Below, one piece after another: positions 29,336 to 42,099 of a DNA stretch of 64,000 nt. Position 1 is the first letter of the stretch, and each line of letters begins with the position of its first letter. This DNA comes from Paracyclopina nana (Eukaryota; Arthropoda; Copepoda; Cyclopoida; Cyclopettidae), in the NCBI GenBank assembly GCA_019096065.1, contig JAGUCH010000001.1:4774001-4838000 (forward strand). The letters run 5' to 3'. A program made the translations under genes and the position numbers. The notes below the pieces were generated by a model. That model saw nothing but the letters and a program-made list of their open reading frames with translations. It did not search any database and was not told where the DNA came from.

Positions 29336-32055
29336 TCCCTGATGAGATATGCCGATCTTCTAGCGCGCGAGCGATAAACAATGGAAGTTGGCTCTGCCAA
29401 CTTTTCCTATTTTCCTCAATTAATGCTTTTATGTGATGCCGCATGTGTCACGCCGTGATGTGCAATAAAACAAATATTCTTAACAAGCTTTTCGCATAGC
29501 TATTAATTTTCATTATTTTGCTGCTACTCCATATGATTCTGTGAGTCGTCTTTGCGTCTTGACACTGAAACTATTTGAGCGCCAGGCTAGTGCTTTGTGC
29601 CATGTTCATGTGTATGTACATCCCAAATTAATTAGAAACATGCACTGACAACACCAAAATAATGAGAAGATGTATGACACGCACAAGTTGAGCTTTTAAC
29701 TAATGCAAAAAATCCTATCGACTTGGAGCCTGGTTGAAAGTAAAGAACCCAAATTCGGAGCCCATAAGCTTTTGCAAGTTATGATCTCAATTAGAAACTT
29801 TTCCAACTTTTTATTATGTTTCATTTAACTGAAACCTCAACATTTTTTTGAGAAAGCTCATAATGGTGAGCTAAACTTGAAGTATTTAGGTGATGAGCAC
29901 CAGATTCACTTTTCCTCTCTATGCTCACATTTTCCATGCCTTTCTTTTTACATGAACATGGCCTTAATGCTTAAGGCTTCAAAATGACATTCTTGAGATG
30001 TTTTGTGATTTTTAAAATCTCCGGATTTCTGCTCTTTGTTGGCAATTTAAAGTGCAAGCTGTTAGCTTTAGAGATGAATCGCTCTTTCGAGGAAATGAAT
30101 GTACTATGAATAAAACATCAACGAAACATCTGGTGTAGCTGGATATATACAGCTTTGTTCTCGCCTGGGATTCAAGGTAAATCTGATGGCACTGTGACAG
30201 TTGGTCGATCTCCAACACGTATGCGACTTCTGAGGTAGAATAGGTAGTCGAAAATCTAAGGAAAAGCACAGTGTGGCGAGGCTCCTTACTTTGCTTTCCA
30301 TTTTGTTACGGATACGAGCCATCAACAAATGGGCTTTCGCAAGTTTGAAACTTTTCTACCTCATGCCAAAAGCTTCACTCAAATATAACCAATATAATTA
30401 TTGCTCAGCTGTATCGAACAAAATAAAGAATATCAAATGGGAAGTGGTATATTGCACACCTCAAATGTAATTGGTGAGCTCCTTCGTGCGATTATGCAAT
30501 GGTGGTCAGCTTTGCGCCATCCCATCTTTATGTAAATTTGAGGAATCCGAGCTCTTAAGAGCAAACATACATCATACATTGTACAAGAACTCTTTTTAAT
30601 CTACTCCGGTTATGCATAAGATCTCCAAGGAGATCAGGAAGTGCAGAGCCTCTTCTCACTCTCCTTTTCCGAGATTGGACTGATTGCAGTTTAGAGTATA
30701 TTCACGTGTGATAAGCAGCGTAGAGTCCTAGCATCATCTGTCAATTTTTTCGGTCATTTTCATGAGTGCATATAGTACACTTGAGCTTAATGCTTGCCGA
30801 CATTTTGGGGCTATCCTTGCTTTTAGATGCATTACACGCTTTTCAATCATGCCACGAATGACAAGCAGTTGAGAGTGGCAAAGCTAAGCATCTAATTTAT
30901 TGCCCTTATTCACATGATGGTGTAGTCATATTCATTTACTAACTCAAGTGCTGGGCGTCAATTTTATTTCATGCAAAGCAGTTGATAGCAGAAAACACAC
31001 TTACGTACTGATTACAACGAGGCAGCTTTTATCAGCAACTCATTAACATAAGGCTAATGAACAATTGTTTCTGCATGGCATGCGATTAATTAGGCATATA
31101 TCTTCATCACATAGTGGTATATAGCAATGTTCTTCACATAGAAGTAAAAATGTGTCGATTCCACATGCAGCACAATTAGAGTATTTTTCTTGATATATTT
31201 CTAGCATCTGCTGTCAGGCTGTCCATGCTCTTCACTTCAATGCATGCATTAGCAGAGCCTTCCCTTCTTTTGAATTCATAGAGTTGTCTCCTTTTTGCTC
31301 CCTGTTTCACTCCTAGTTTCTGACAGCCTGCAACAAAAAATAATGCATATTTTAAAGCCTTCCTATTTCGGAGATTTGCTCTACACGGAGTATATCACAT
31401 TGCAAGATGCGCGTACATCTGAGATGCTAGTGAGTACATCAAGATTCAGCACATAGAAGGATTTCCAACTCATACCACTATGTACAGTAAAGCATAATGC
31501 TACACAAGGTCGCACTTGGATTGATGGCTAAGCCCAAAACTTCCAAGATTTCCAGCCTCAATTACAGTATTTTGAGCCAAATACTTTTCCTTTCATCTAC
31601 CCACATATATATTTTACTACAATGTGTCCCAAATGAATGAATGATTAGAATGCCTACTCATAAGTGATCCTGATGTATATTTGCACAAAAATGACGAGGC
31701 CCCAAACCTCGCTCGGATAACTTTTCGTATTCAGCAGTTAAGCCATCTATTATCCTCTCAAGACACTTTTTCTTTTCAATTATTCTGCCACAACATCCGC
31801 TCCCAAGTCTCTCCAGGGTCGCATTAAAATAAAAAGTTGGAAATTGAGGCAAAACTGCGAGTTCAATGCACAAAGAAACCAAGAGATCAATCATTTGTTG
31901 GCGTTTTCTCGTGAGCCGGCTTTGGGGCGCATAATCCTCAATTGAGGGGACTTTCGTTGTTGAATGTGCATATTTTAAGGGCCCGAATGCTTGCAAAAGC
32001 CTCAAATTTTAATTAGGATACTTCATGCATTTCTTTAAAAAGTGCATTTCTTCAT
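29336..32055. other. AT-rich intergenic DNA
   Basis: Apart from the polyadenylation signal at 29,464 and one unexplained minus-strand frame (31,658-32,005), I see no genes, repeats or RNA genes in these 2.7 kb. Confidence 0.5.
31658..32005 (-). CDS. Open frame of uncertain status
   Basis: About 115 codons without a stop and with plausible composition, including a basic Arg/Lys-Gln stretch and a Cys-Cys-containing segment. It starts directly after a stop without an ATG, so it would need an upstream exon; an acceptor-like TTTTGCAAG lies at its start. No family is recognised. It may be a gene fragment or chance. Confidence 0.2.
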   Translation of the reverse strand: MRLLQAFGPLKYAHSTTKVPSIEDYAPQSRLTRKRQQMIDLLVSLCIELAVLPQFPTFYFNATLERLGSGCCGRIIEKKKCLERIIDGLTAEYEKLSERGLGPRHFCANIHQDHL

Positions 32056-33691
32056 ATGGGTGCCAGCCTGAAGGATGTGGAGGCCTTGCCGCCCCCAAAT
32101 GATGAAGTATATTTCTTTTCCAACTAGCTAAACTTTGCAAACTCCTCATAGAAAAAGCGAGTCACTTCTGGCTGCAGCTTTTTGGTAAAGTACAAACAAG
32201 CCATTCTGCCAAATTGAGACAAATTGAAGCCAATGCTTAATCCTACTATTTACAATTTGGGAAAGTCGTTTCCCACGGGCAGTAACTATGCAAATATTAC
32301 TTTTTGGCACAAAATACAATTACTCAGGCCGATGCTTCCCAAGAGAGCCTTGTGGTAAGTCCCTTTATGTGTCTTTTAAGGGAGTCTCACGAGATTTGCT
32401 GAAAATTAGGATACATTTTTGGGCAGCCAAGCCGTCAACTCATAGCAGCATTCAATAAGCCTCATGTGTGAATTAGGTAAAAATGGCAAGAAATCCATTC
32501 AGCAGGATAAAAAGACTCCAAGGCCACATGGGAGTCACTCGGCTGCATCGCTCCTATTATTGCCATCAAGTACCTTTAGGGACCCTAACTTCAAGGAAAG
32601 ATTGCATTTGCAGTTCAACTTTGTTGGACAACTTTCACAAACGCTGCTCAAAGCTCAAGAAAATTTCAAACTCTACAGCCAGAGAAAAAGTGAAGAAAGA
32701 GTCATCATGATGCTACTGCTTACAAAAACATGACTGAGTTTCTGTGCTAAAAGGGCGTTCTCATATCGCAGTTTGGTCTAACCAAAACTGACTTTAGTTA
32801 AACCACGCTGATTCTGGTTAAACTAAACGCTACAAGAATGCTGACTTTTGTCCGGACAAAAGTCAGTTTGGTCTAACCAGTATCAGTTTTGGTTTAACTA
32901 AAATGCGATATGAGAACGCCCCAAAGACAGGACAAAATCTGCGCTATCGCAATATCGAATTCCGCCGAGGCAGACGAACAAATTTGGCCAAAAATGAGCT
33001 AAGCTGAGGTGCCATTATGCTAAGTAAACAAAAGTTTAGTAACTAGAAAAAACTTGGGGCACGGAGAGTTGGACAGGTTCCTTAAAAAATCACTTTTCAC
33101 CTCTCCAAGATAGATTTGCTCGTTAAAAACTTTTTTCAGACCAGGGCCAGGGATAGCAGCACAATGATCAAATCAGCGTTGAAACTTTTGCAAGGACAGG
33201 TTAGGAGGCTAGGCTCCCGATATAGCTTGTGCAGCAAAATGCTACGTATAGCACTGTTGCTATAACACTGCAAGGCAACTCATGTCAAATGGAAACGGCA
33301 ATTTCCATGATGAGATGGCATCTAGAGGCTCTTGAAAGAATTGGCGATGAGAATTGTGCATCAGAGGCATCAAGTTCCAAAAAGCAGGTTCATAAACAAC
33401 ATGAAAGCTCGAGAAGAGCAGCATGATAAATCAATAAAAGCAGCAACAACATGGCTCGAAATTATTCCGGCAATGTTAGCTATAGCAGCCGATTTTCCCA
33501 CACTGATGCAACCAAGCTCTGGATATGGTGTTATGCACGTATGTAGGTTTTACAATACATCTCCCCATCAGCAGCTGAAGAAAATACAGGCTGAGCATCT
33601 GGGAGTACAGATAAGCACCAGTGAAAGCAATATTTTTCGACTATATTGTAGGCCTTCAGAAAAATCTTATTTTAAGGTTGGCTGCATTTGA
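32056..33691 (+). CDS. Hypothetical gene, seven exons including a 27-nt exon
   Basis: Candidate exons 32056-32106, 32328-32354, 32503-32700, 33140-33199, 33235-33387, 33422-33538, 33590-33691 are all phase 0 and would give 235 residues beginning MGASLKDVEALPPPNDE, where Gly2 could be myristoylated. The middle is helical in character (FVGQLSQTLLKAQENFKLY...). Donors after exons one, two and six (GTATAT, GTAAGT, GTATGT) are good. The donor after exon three (GTCATC) is weak, and the intron between exons five and six would be only 34 nt, so that joint may instead be a frameshift. A MITE lies in the third intron. No family is recognised; the repeated phase-0 agreement is the main evidence. Confidence 0.4.
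32753..32921. mobile_element. 169-bp MITE
   Basis: Perfect 18-bp terminal inverted repeats (GGGCGTTCTCATATCGCA and its complement) bound a 169-bp non-coding unit rich in short internal inverted words such as GGTTTAACTAAA and GGTCTAACC. It is flanked by A-rich bases (AAAA left, CAAA right), so a short target duplication is possible but cannot be fixed. It probably derives from a DNA transposon mobilised in trans. Confidence 0.85.
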
Positions 33692-34536
33692 CTTTGGTTC
33701 GCAAAGGCTTGATTGCCATAATCTGAAAAATCGAAACCTTATGGCAATTTTTGCCTTACATCGAATTTGCACAAATCAGCTAAAAAATACTTTAATTTGA
33801 AGCTTGGTAGCAACAAAATTGGATAATTATATCAACAATGCCAAGCTTCAAGCATCTCAGGCCCAACTTTTAATCAAAACTTTCGGCTGCAAAATCTTCT
33901 TACAGAGATGATCACCACGTACCATCGCAGACCGGGTTAAGAAATGCTGCACTTTTCAAGTTTTCAAGCCAATGCAATTTTCAGATCAACAGAAGCCAAG
34001 TGCTTGAAACGTAAACTTCTTTTCTTCTCATCTTGTGTCAGTGGTAAAATTCCCCTCCAAACTTTGCCGAGAACATTTATGTAAACTCAGAAGCCACTAG
34101 TGCACAACAACAAAAGCGCTAGCTTCTCAAGGGAATAAGGCTGAATTCGTTCCCACTTTCTCATCTGAGATATTGCGACAGCTGTTGAAGGTGAGTGGAG
34201 AACGCAAACGGTAGCTAATTGAGATGCACACAAGCATCCCCATGAGGTCTGGATTTTGTTTTAACCCTCTTCTCTATTAATGTTCTCATGCCGCAGAATC
34301 ATGTTATTTTTCTAGAGTGGAAGTAAAAAACTGTACCAGACAGGAAGAGGAAGGCCAAAGTTAGGCTTCTAGTACTACTTTCTTTCAAAAAGTTTGTAAA
34401 ATATATGTGATGTTCTCGGCATTCAGAGAGGGAAGTGGAATTTTCCAGTAGGCTTCCCATGTTTTTGCCTGTTGAGCGTTCGCGAGTGCGATTCGTGGGG
34501 ATAAATCATATTCACCTGTTTGCAAGATCCTTTGAC
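33692..34536. other. Intergenic region between convergent genes
   Basis: No exon recognised. It lies between the hypothetical plus-strand gene and the 3' end of the minus-strand GPCR gene. Confidence 0.4.
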
Positions 34537-37500
34537 TTACATGTACGATCGATTGGCATGTGGTGGGAAGTCGGGCATGTGGCCTCTGGCGTTGATGATG
34601 GCATTTGGCGGGGCCACCTCGAGGCTGCGGGTGGAGGATCTCAGCTGCCTGGAGCTGGACCTGAAGTTGCAGCACAGCAAGTCCAGCGTTGCCTTCCGAA
34701 GGCCCTTGTGGAGGACCAAGAAGAGGGTGGGATTAACAAACGCGTGCACAAAGGCCACGTGGAGCGTGACCTCGTGCGAGGCTGATGGGTTTTCTGTCTT
34801 GTAGTCCGTGTCGGAGAAGAGGGTGACAAAGAAAAGGGGGCCCCAAAAGATGAGGTAGGCGACGGTTATCACAATGAACATTTTAACGCGCGCGATGCCT
34901 TCGCGCTCGAGCTTAGCTAAGTAGGATTTGATGCGCGCGCTCTCCGAAGGGCAGCTGTGGCCGTTGGGCATGCCGGTCACGGCGCGTTCCGGACTCTGTA
35001 CGCTGATCATGGTGGTGACGAGCGTGGCCACGCGCACAGCTTCGATGTTGGAACGGGAAAGGTCTTTGTACAGCTTGTACAAGTGGTACATGGTGAGAAG
35101 CACGCACAGCACGTTGATAAAGATCCACAACACATTAAGCACGTAATGCCGAAAGGGGCCTTGAATTAATGGGCATGACGGCTTGTTCAGATACGATTCA
35201 CTGTTGGCGGCGAGTGCACCGCTCAGAAATGTTGGTCCAAGGTTGATTGTGATGCTAGCAAACCTGGAACATATTTAGAAATTGGTTTACCACCACCACC
35301 ATGGAAATTAATTATGAGGGATTAGCCTCAGCATCATTTGGAGAGCTCAGGTGCATTACGACGCGAGCAACATCATCAGCATTGACAACAACATATGCTC
35401 TCTTCTCTAAAAATTTGGCCTTTTCGGCCTTTTCCTCTCTGCAAATGTCATCATGGCTGACTTTATTGGGCTGTTGTCCCAACTGCGGAATTGTTTGGCC
35501 TCTGTTGGTCTTTATTAGTTAGGCCTGCTTTCTATAAACAAGTAAACTACTGTCAGACCACCGAGAGTTGCAAAAAAAACCTCTGCGATGCTTTTTCTTC
35601 CTGCTTTCCAAGGTTAGTCTACAATCAATAAGATGAGTACGTAGGACAAAAAACTCAAGAGTATTTGCTTTCCTCTGAGCGGCAAATCGGGTGAACGAAT
35701 AGACTTCAAAGAATTTAGCAACGTATGCGCTTTGATGAACCACCAAAGAAAGGGTAACTTTAATTAAATGCTGCTAAATGAGACCAAATTCAGCCAATTG
35801 TAGAATCCACTTGGTCAGCTTATCGGAAAATGCTCCTTCAGCACAGTTCTCCGTGCAAAAAAAAGTGGAAATCAATCACAGCGACAACAATCTCCATCGT
35901 CTTCGCCGTCTGCAGCGAACTGCTAGCTCCAGTGTTGCAAAAGAGGAGCTTAATGCTTTTAATTGATTTTATTTGGGGGCCGGCGGACGATCCATATTTT
36001 CCACCTTTCCTATGGCATGGATGAAAAGATTTGACAACCAAAAAACGTCTGGATGACACAAATCGTTTCATATATCCTGCCTGCTTGCATGCCTGACTGA
36101 ACCCGTCTATTGAAATCCATAGAAGCCTGTGGAACATATTGGGCTGGCAAATAGGAGATTTTCAAAGGTGATTGGCTCCTCTCCGATCTTTGACTTCCCA
36201 GTAATTAACTAACAAACCGAGTGACCTTTCATTGCCCACAATTTGGTATACACGCCCGATTTGCCGCTTTCTTCTACAGGCTTTTTAAGTCGCGAAAAGC
36301 ATTACATAAATTCCAAGTTGAACAACGATTTCGTTCGTGCAACGAGCAGTCATGGCCACCTTAAGCTGTATAAGACCTTGGAAATGCATTTAAAAATCTG
36401 TGGATACTCTTCAATTCGGGGAAGAGTGTGTTTTGGTATTCTCCACAAAAGCCAAAGGAGACTTTCTCGGCTTTGATCCCCGCAAGGAAATGCATGAGAC
36501 ATAACGCGTCGAAAGAAATTCTATCAAGAAAACTAATTTTCTCACTACTAATTGAATGTCATCCTACTCTGGAGATAGGGGTCGCATTTCCAGTGGGCGA
36601 CTTTGCTTTTTAGCCAGGCAAGCAGCGACTATCTTATGCACAATACTTCTACCATCACAGTGCCATTTTTCAATGCACATTTGACAGGTTGATAATCATT
36701 CATCCCCGAGAAATATCAGGCGACCTCAAATGAGCATATGGTCTCCCATATAAGAATTGTTATCTAGAATGTCAGGAAACTGTATGATAATCAGTTCGTT
36801 ATTTTGCGCAAAAAAGGAAAAAATAGGAGGCGTTCGGAATGAAGCATTTGCTTGAATTTGCATGCATCAAGATTTACACGCGAGTTGGAATACGTAGGCA
36901 GAAAATGTTGCCATTTCTATAATGTCGGTTGCCAAACCTGGATCAATTTATCTTACTCCCTCGCAAAAAAAGTGGAAATTCCGCGCAGAGAGAAGAAAAA
37001 CTCGAAAAGGGAACCCCTTTCCCTGGCCCTAATTTCCTAACAGAAGATATTTGAGCATGCACTACTCACCAAATCATAAACATGCCGAAAATGACACACT
37101 GTGGACTATCCATGAGCATTGGCAGGGCATCTTCACCATCATCGTCGTCTGGCAAGACAGGGGCGTCGTTGAGCACCGTAGTTAGCAGGTTAACAGTCGA
37201 GACTGTAACGAGCAGTAGGAATGCTGTTTCTACTAGTGAGCATTTGTTAACCGGTTTGCAGTGTAGAATTGAAGTCCCCAACGGCATCAAGATGGCAGCA
37301 CGAGCGCAGTCCACAATAGCCTGGTGAAATAGCAAACCTTGACTCCACCTGCGAGCAAAATGAATTCTGCTTTGACTCAAGATGACTGTTCACAAGAAAT
37401 TAGTGGGGAATTGAAAATGGCAGATTGAGGAAAGCTCAACCAACAGTTACAAATGTAGAGGAACATCACAAAATAACACTCAGGGAATCTGCTAATGGAA

Positions 37501-39359
37501 AAACGGTGTCTTGTTGGGTTAAAGCGCTTTGAGGTTTATGAAAGCATCTATTTTAACAAAGAAAGCCTGTATATACAGAGTGCCAAATGTGGAGATAATG
37601 TAATTGCTGCAAAGAGCTTTAGGGAGCTGAAAAATCTTCACCATTTAGCAAAAAAACCAAAAATGCGCCTCCGGTGCATAAGCTATGACAACATCCAATC
37701 GAGTTAATTAGCAATGCTTTGGGTCAAGTTTTGAACACATATATATGTATTTATACGGACAGAATACGACAAACACATGCAGATAAGGACAGGGCATGCT
37801 CGGACGCTGGACACACTTGGGACGTAGCAACATTGAGTTATGAGATTGATTTAGCAATGGAAGTGAGATTATTTTATGGCAGCACACCGGTAGGGGCATA
37901 TCGGCCGAAGGAGTCATTCCTTACCTCCTGAGACTTTTTCTGGACAAAATGAGGAACATGATCAGGATATTAGCACCAATGCCAAATCCTGCAACTAGGA
38001 AAATAATTCCAGCTGCCTGTTCAGCATTTTCTCTACATTCTATTGTTGTCCCATTTGTAGCATTTCTCTCTTGTTCTCCGACAAAAATGCCAGCACCGGG
38101 AATGCCTCGAGAAATGGTGTTACCACGGCTTGACGACATTTTGTTTTTGTTTAGATTTTTGCCTTTTTAGAGCTCTGTTTTTAAGACCTGAATGGTGGAA
38201 AAAGGAGAAAAAAATCTAACTCTCGTTATTCAGAGATCGGTTTTGGGGATAGCTTCACTGAGCAGTAGGGGGTAGAAAAGAAGAAGTAGAGTAAAAGTTG
38301 CCAGGTCGTCGTAGCCCTAATATTCAACTACTACAAGTCTCCAAGGAGAGTTTCCAAAAATTGAGGCTACAAAGAAGTAGGTTGAAAGGACGCCATTTCG
38401 TTTTAGCTGTTTTAACCATATGTAGTTTGTTAAAGAAAAGGCACTACCGAGTGGCGAATGAGAAGCAAGCACCATTGTTCTATACAATAGTTTCATTTTC
38501 TCATTCACCCTACAGCAGTGACAGTGCATTTCAGTGTTGGGGATTCATAAAAAATGGATGCATTTTGTCAACTATAATTTTCTATACTGTCTATTTGGTC
38601 GGGAGAGCGATGAAAAAGAAACAACACCAACAAAAAAGAGAGAAGATTCTCAACGACGCGACATCTTCCACACAATTCGAGGATTTTCTATAAGGGTCAC
38701 ATTATTATTGACCGTGTAGGCTCGGGCCAAAAAACCCGATGAAAAATCTATAGAGCAGCAATCACAATTCGAGAGAATTGGCCCACTTCTGGAAAATGCA
38801 TCTGCTGCCTCCTGCATTTCCTATATTTAGGTGGAAAAGCTACATTGAAATTTCAAAATTGCATCGTCATGAATTTTGCATCCATACGTACAGCAGCATG
38901 GTATGTATTGAGCATTTTGTGTACCAGCATCGAGTAAAAGTGCTATCAAAGTTTTCGGCGGCGTGCTACATTGAGATCGAGCAAGATGTGTAGTTTAGCT
39001 GTATTCTGATCATAACGAGCAACGCTCTTACTTCATATAGGAAGTAAAGCAAGTCGTTTGTGTGTAGTTAAAGCGGTAACGCTGTGAAACTAACATTAAT
39101 GATAACGAGTGCTCAAAATCAGGCCTGAAAGTGAAAGCTGCCTGATTTGGCCTATATATACTGACCTTCGCAGCGGTCTTCTGAGCAAGATGACAGCCAT
39201 CAGTGCCAGATTGGCACCAATTCCCAACGCTCCCAAGGAGATGAGTACTGTGGCTGCAGTTTGATCAGACGGGTGACAAACAAATGTAGGTCCAGCCGGT
39301 CTCGTATCGTTTTCTCCATTCACGCCTAGCTTCCGACCTGGCCCGACGACCACAGCCAT
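34537..39359 (-). CDS. Orphan class-A-like GPCR with two alternative first exons
   Basis: Seven-helix receptor. Common exons are 37070-37348 (TM2-TM4 start) and 34537-35263 (TM4-TM7 and tail). The first exon is either 37925-38139 (protein 406 residues) or 39166-39359 (399 residues). Each first exon has its own ATG, a short N-terminus and a complete TM1, and ends in the same phase (AG|GT). Visible landmarks: Cys at the start of TM3 and another in the loop before TM5; TM3 end reads LND instead of DRY; an acidic PDDDDGED stretch follows; TM6 FWGP in place of CWxP; TM7 NPTLF in place of NPxxY; then CC, a possible palmitoylation site. These fit the rhodopsin class with degenerate motifs; the ligand is unknown. 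The stop TAA overlaps a perfect donor (AT|GTAAGT), so another C-terminus could exist. Confidence 0.8.
37925..38139 (-). CDS. GPCR alternative first exon, proximal
   Basis: It encodes 71 residues with two N-glycosylation sequons (NAT, NGT), one cysteine before TM1 and the TM1 GIIFLVAGFGIGANILIMFL. It ends AGG-AG with donor GTAAGG. It is interchangeable in phase with the distal exon at 39,166-39,359. Confidence 0.75.
39166..39359 (-). CDS. GPCR alternative first exon, distal
   Basis: It encodes 64 residues with one sequon (NDT), one cysteine before TM1 and the TM1 TVLISLGALGIGANLALMAV. It ends CGA-AG with donor GTCAGT. The shared GIGAN core and the LRR end show that the two exons are duplicates of each other. 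Confidence 0.75.
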
Positions 39360-42099
39360 TTTCGAAAAATCTAGAAGGAAAACATGAGGAATTCAAGCTT
39401 TTAGACCTTAAAGTAGACGATGCAGCTCTTTTTCCATTATTTCATCTATGGCAAAGTAACAAATTACGAATAAGACACGTTCTCGCCTCGAGGTCACGAG
39501 AAAAAAAAGATTGATGATCAACTTCACTTTCATATTTTCCCCCAACGTAGGCAAAACCTCAAAAACTCCAGGCCTTTAAATACACAGCAGGATGAAAAGA
39601 AGAGTGGTATAAAAAAGCCCTTTTACGTCTGTAAAAATGAGAGGCGGGTGAGCCGTTTTTCAACGGAATCGAGCCTTTGTTTCTAGCAAATACTCAGGGC
39701 GAGTAGCGCGTGGCCTCGTTTGGCCTTCTAAAGGCTCAAATGCATTCCGACAAATTCTTATCTCAGTTGCATCATCTGTAGCATTTCGCCATCAGAAGAG
39801 CCGGCTTTCGCTTTATGCTACTCTGCAAGGAGTGACTCAAGCAGAAACATATCAATTTCCGCATAGAAGAATGAAGGAGAATTGATGATCAACATTTTCG
39901 TCCCTAGGCAATCACTTACTGCACTAATTAACAATCCCAACTCTATGCTGAGTGTTTCTTTTCCATTTCCCACGAGACGGTGAGAAAAAGCCATATATTC
40001 ATATTGCTGCTGCTTGATTTATTTGTCCAAGCAAGTCTCTCTCATTACGGGTAAATGCGAAACCCCTCAATCTGCCCGCTAGGCCTTTTCTCTATTCAGA
40101 ACTAAGCGGGAAGGCATCCGAAGGGAAAAGCAAGCAGCAACCTTGTTGAATAGCAAATCTGCTGCGATTTAATAATGTATAGTGAAGCTAGCTGCAATGT
40201 GGCCGCAAGAATCCCTTGGGTATGAAGTCTAATGCAGCCTAGGGCTCTCGTGGCCAAAAAGATAATTTAGAATACCAATACTCCTTCAAGAGCAATAAAC
40301 AAATCTTGTACAATGTCTGCCAAAGTTACTAGGCCTCCATACTCTTTTTCGGGCTACAGTGACCCACATTTTGCACATTTCTCTGCACTTCAGCAAAGAT
40401 CCTCCTCTATTGAAGATGGTAGAGGCAGAGCTGAGCTTTCAAATCCTACAACTTTTTGGTGCTACTAGAATTGGCCACTAAGTGGCTATTGATGAATAAA
40501 CCCACCGAGATTTGGGCCCCATTTTTCGATACGGTTGGTCATCTCAAAATTGGCCAGAATTGACACGGACAAAATCCGGAGGCCTCATCAGGCAATCGAT
40601 AAAAAAAGGCGAGTAGACAAAAAGTCTGGAAAGTGTGTATCTCTGTTGATGAGCTTGTTTGAGCTGGCTATATCTCATAGCTTACAGCCTTCTTCCATAG
40701 CTCTTTATATGGACTATTTTCGAGCACTTCTCTTCGATATTGGGTTTTCCCTTAGCTAGCCAACGTTATCATTTATATAAGTCCTCACTTGCTTGTTCGA
40801 TGCGCCGAGTACCTCCGTTATTTTTACCTCTCTACGACTAATACGTGCATTTCATAGCTTCCCATGAAGCCAACAGCGATACGATTTTCGGGAGAAATAT
40901 CAATCTGCTAGAGATAATAATAGGAGCTAATGTGCATAAGGGAATGGAGTTAAGATAAGAAAGAAGAAAGCTCTTTGCTATCGATTCATGTCCTAGCAGT
41001 AAGGGTTTTTTAGAAGAAGGTACATGTATTCAGGTCTTATGCATAGTCTTTCATGTGGTGAGTATTTTCGAGGGCATGCATAGATAAAAACACTTGTGGA
41101 GAGGCACATGAACTTTTCCTTTTAAATGAGAGCTGCGGCGTTGGAATTGCATTGTGGTCAGACACTAAGAAAACGCAACTTTTCCCTATGCAATAACTTA
41201 CGAAAATAGATACTGAGAAGAACACTTTTAGAAGAAAGTTTGCCAAGTGACCAACTCTTGAATTGTGGCCAGCTGCGATACACTACTTTGGACACACAAG
41301 TGGGAGGCAAAATCATCGATAAAATATGTGCTAGAACAACACTGTTCACATTTAGCTAACAAGTCATGTTGCCCGATGCTTTATTATGCTTTAGCCATGT
41401 TGACAAAAGGCTTGATTTTGGCTTGCGGGCGTATTTTATTTTTATTAGAATCTCCGCACGCAAAAAAATTCGTGAAAACGTACGCGGTCAACTCACCTGT
41501 GTCTTTCATATATTATTCAGTCAATCGTATTTTCGATAGCTGTACCACTTTTCCAGATGCCAAGAGGAGCTGAGGAAGCCTCGCTTCAAGTTCTCAAAGC
41601 CCGAGTTGGTTTTTTACATTTTTCAAACAAATATTTCGTGATTGAGTTGACATCGCGTGGTTTCATTTATAAGCCAAAACTTAACGGTTTTGGTCAAAAC
41701 AGTCGAAATTAGGGCCGCGCCAATTTGAGTTTTATATCGCAATTCAAATGTAAGATTCTTATTCTAATCCAATGAGGCGGTCAAATTTTCCTGTCATTTC
41801 GCTACAATAACTCTGACGATAACGCAAAACGGTTAGATGCAATTTTGAAAAATATGAACGCTTTATTGCTCAAGCTCATGTCTCAATCTGGTAGCAACGT
41901 TCGTCAGCTGAATGCTGAATCTAAAAATAAAAATAAAAAACAAAACGACAAAAGCGTGTTCCAACTTGTTACAGATCACAATGGAGCCTCGGAGCCAATT
42001 TATGAAGACAAGAGCTCCAAAAAACGGGTATTATTCGGATCTTGAAATGAAAAATGCAAATATTATTTTCAGTTTCATTGCAGCTTTTTTCTGAGAATA
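39360..42099. other. Intergenic region between divergent genes
   Basis: It should contain the distal GPCR promoter on the minus strand and the upstream part of the gene at 42,100 on the plus strand. Open frames here (for example 41,265-41,573) lack ATG or splice support. No repeats recognised. Confidence 0.45.

Noticed and set aside
38298-38693. Plus-strand frame of 131 codons between the two GPCR first exons
   Set aside because: No ATG-based start or known domain; lies opposite the GPCR intron and has a chance-like basic composition.
41265-41573. Plus-strand frame of about 100 codons
   Set aside because: Lacks ATG and splice signals; no family recognised.
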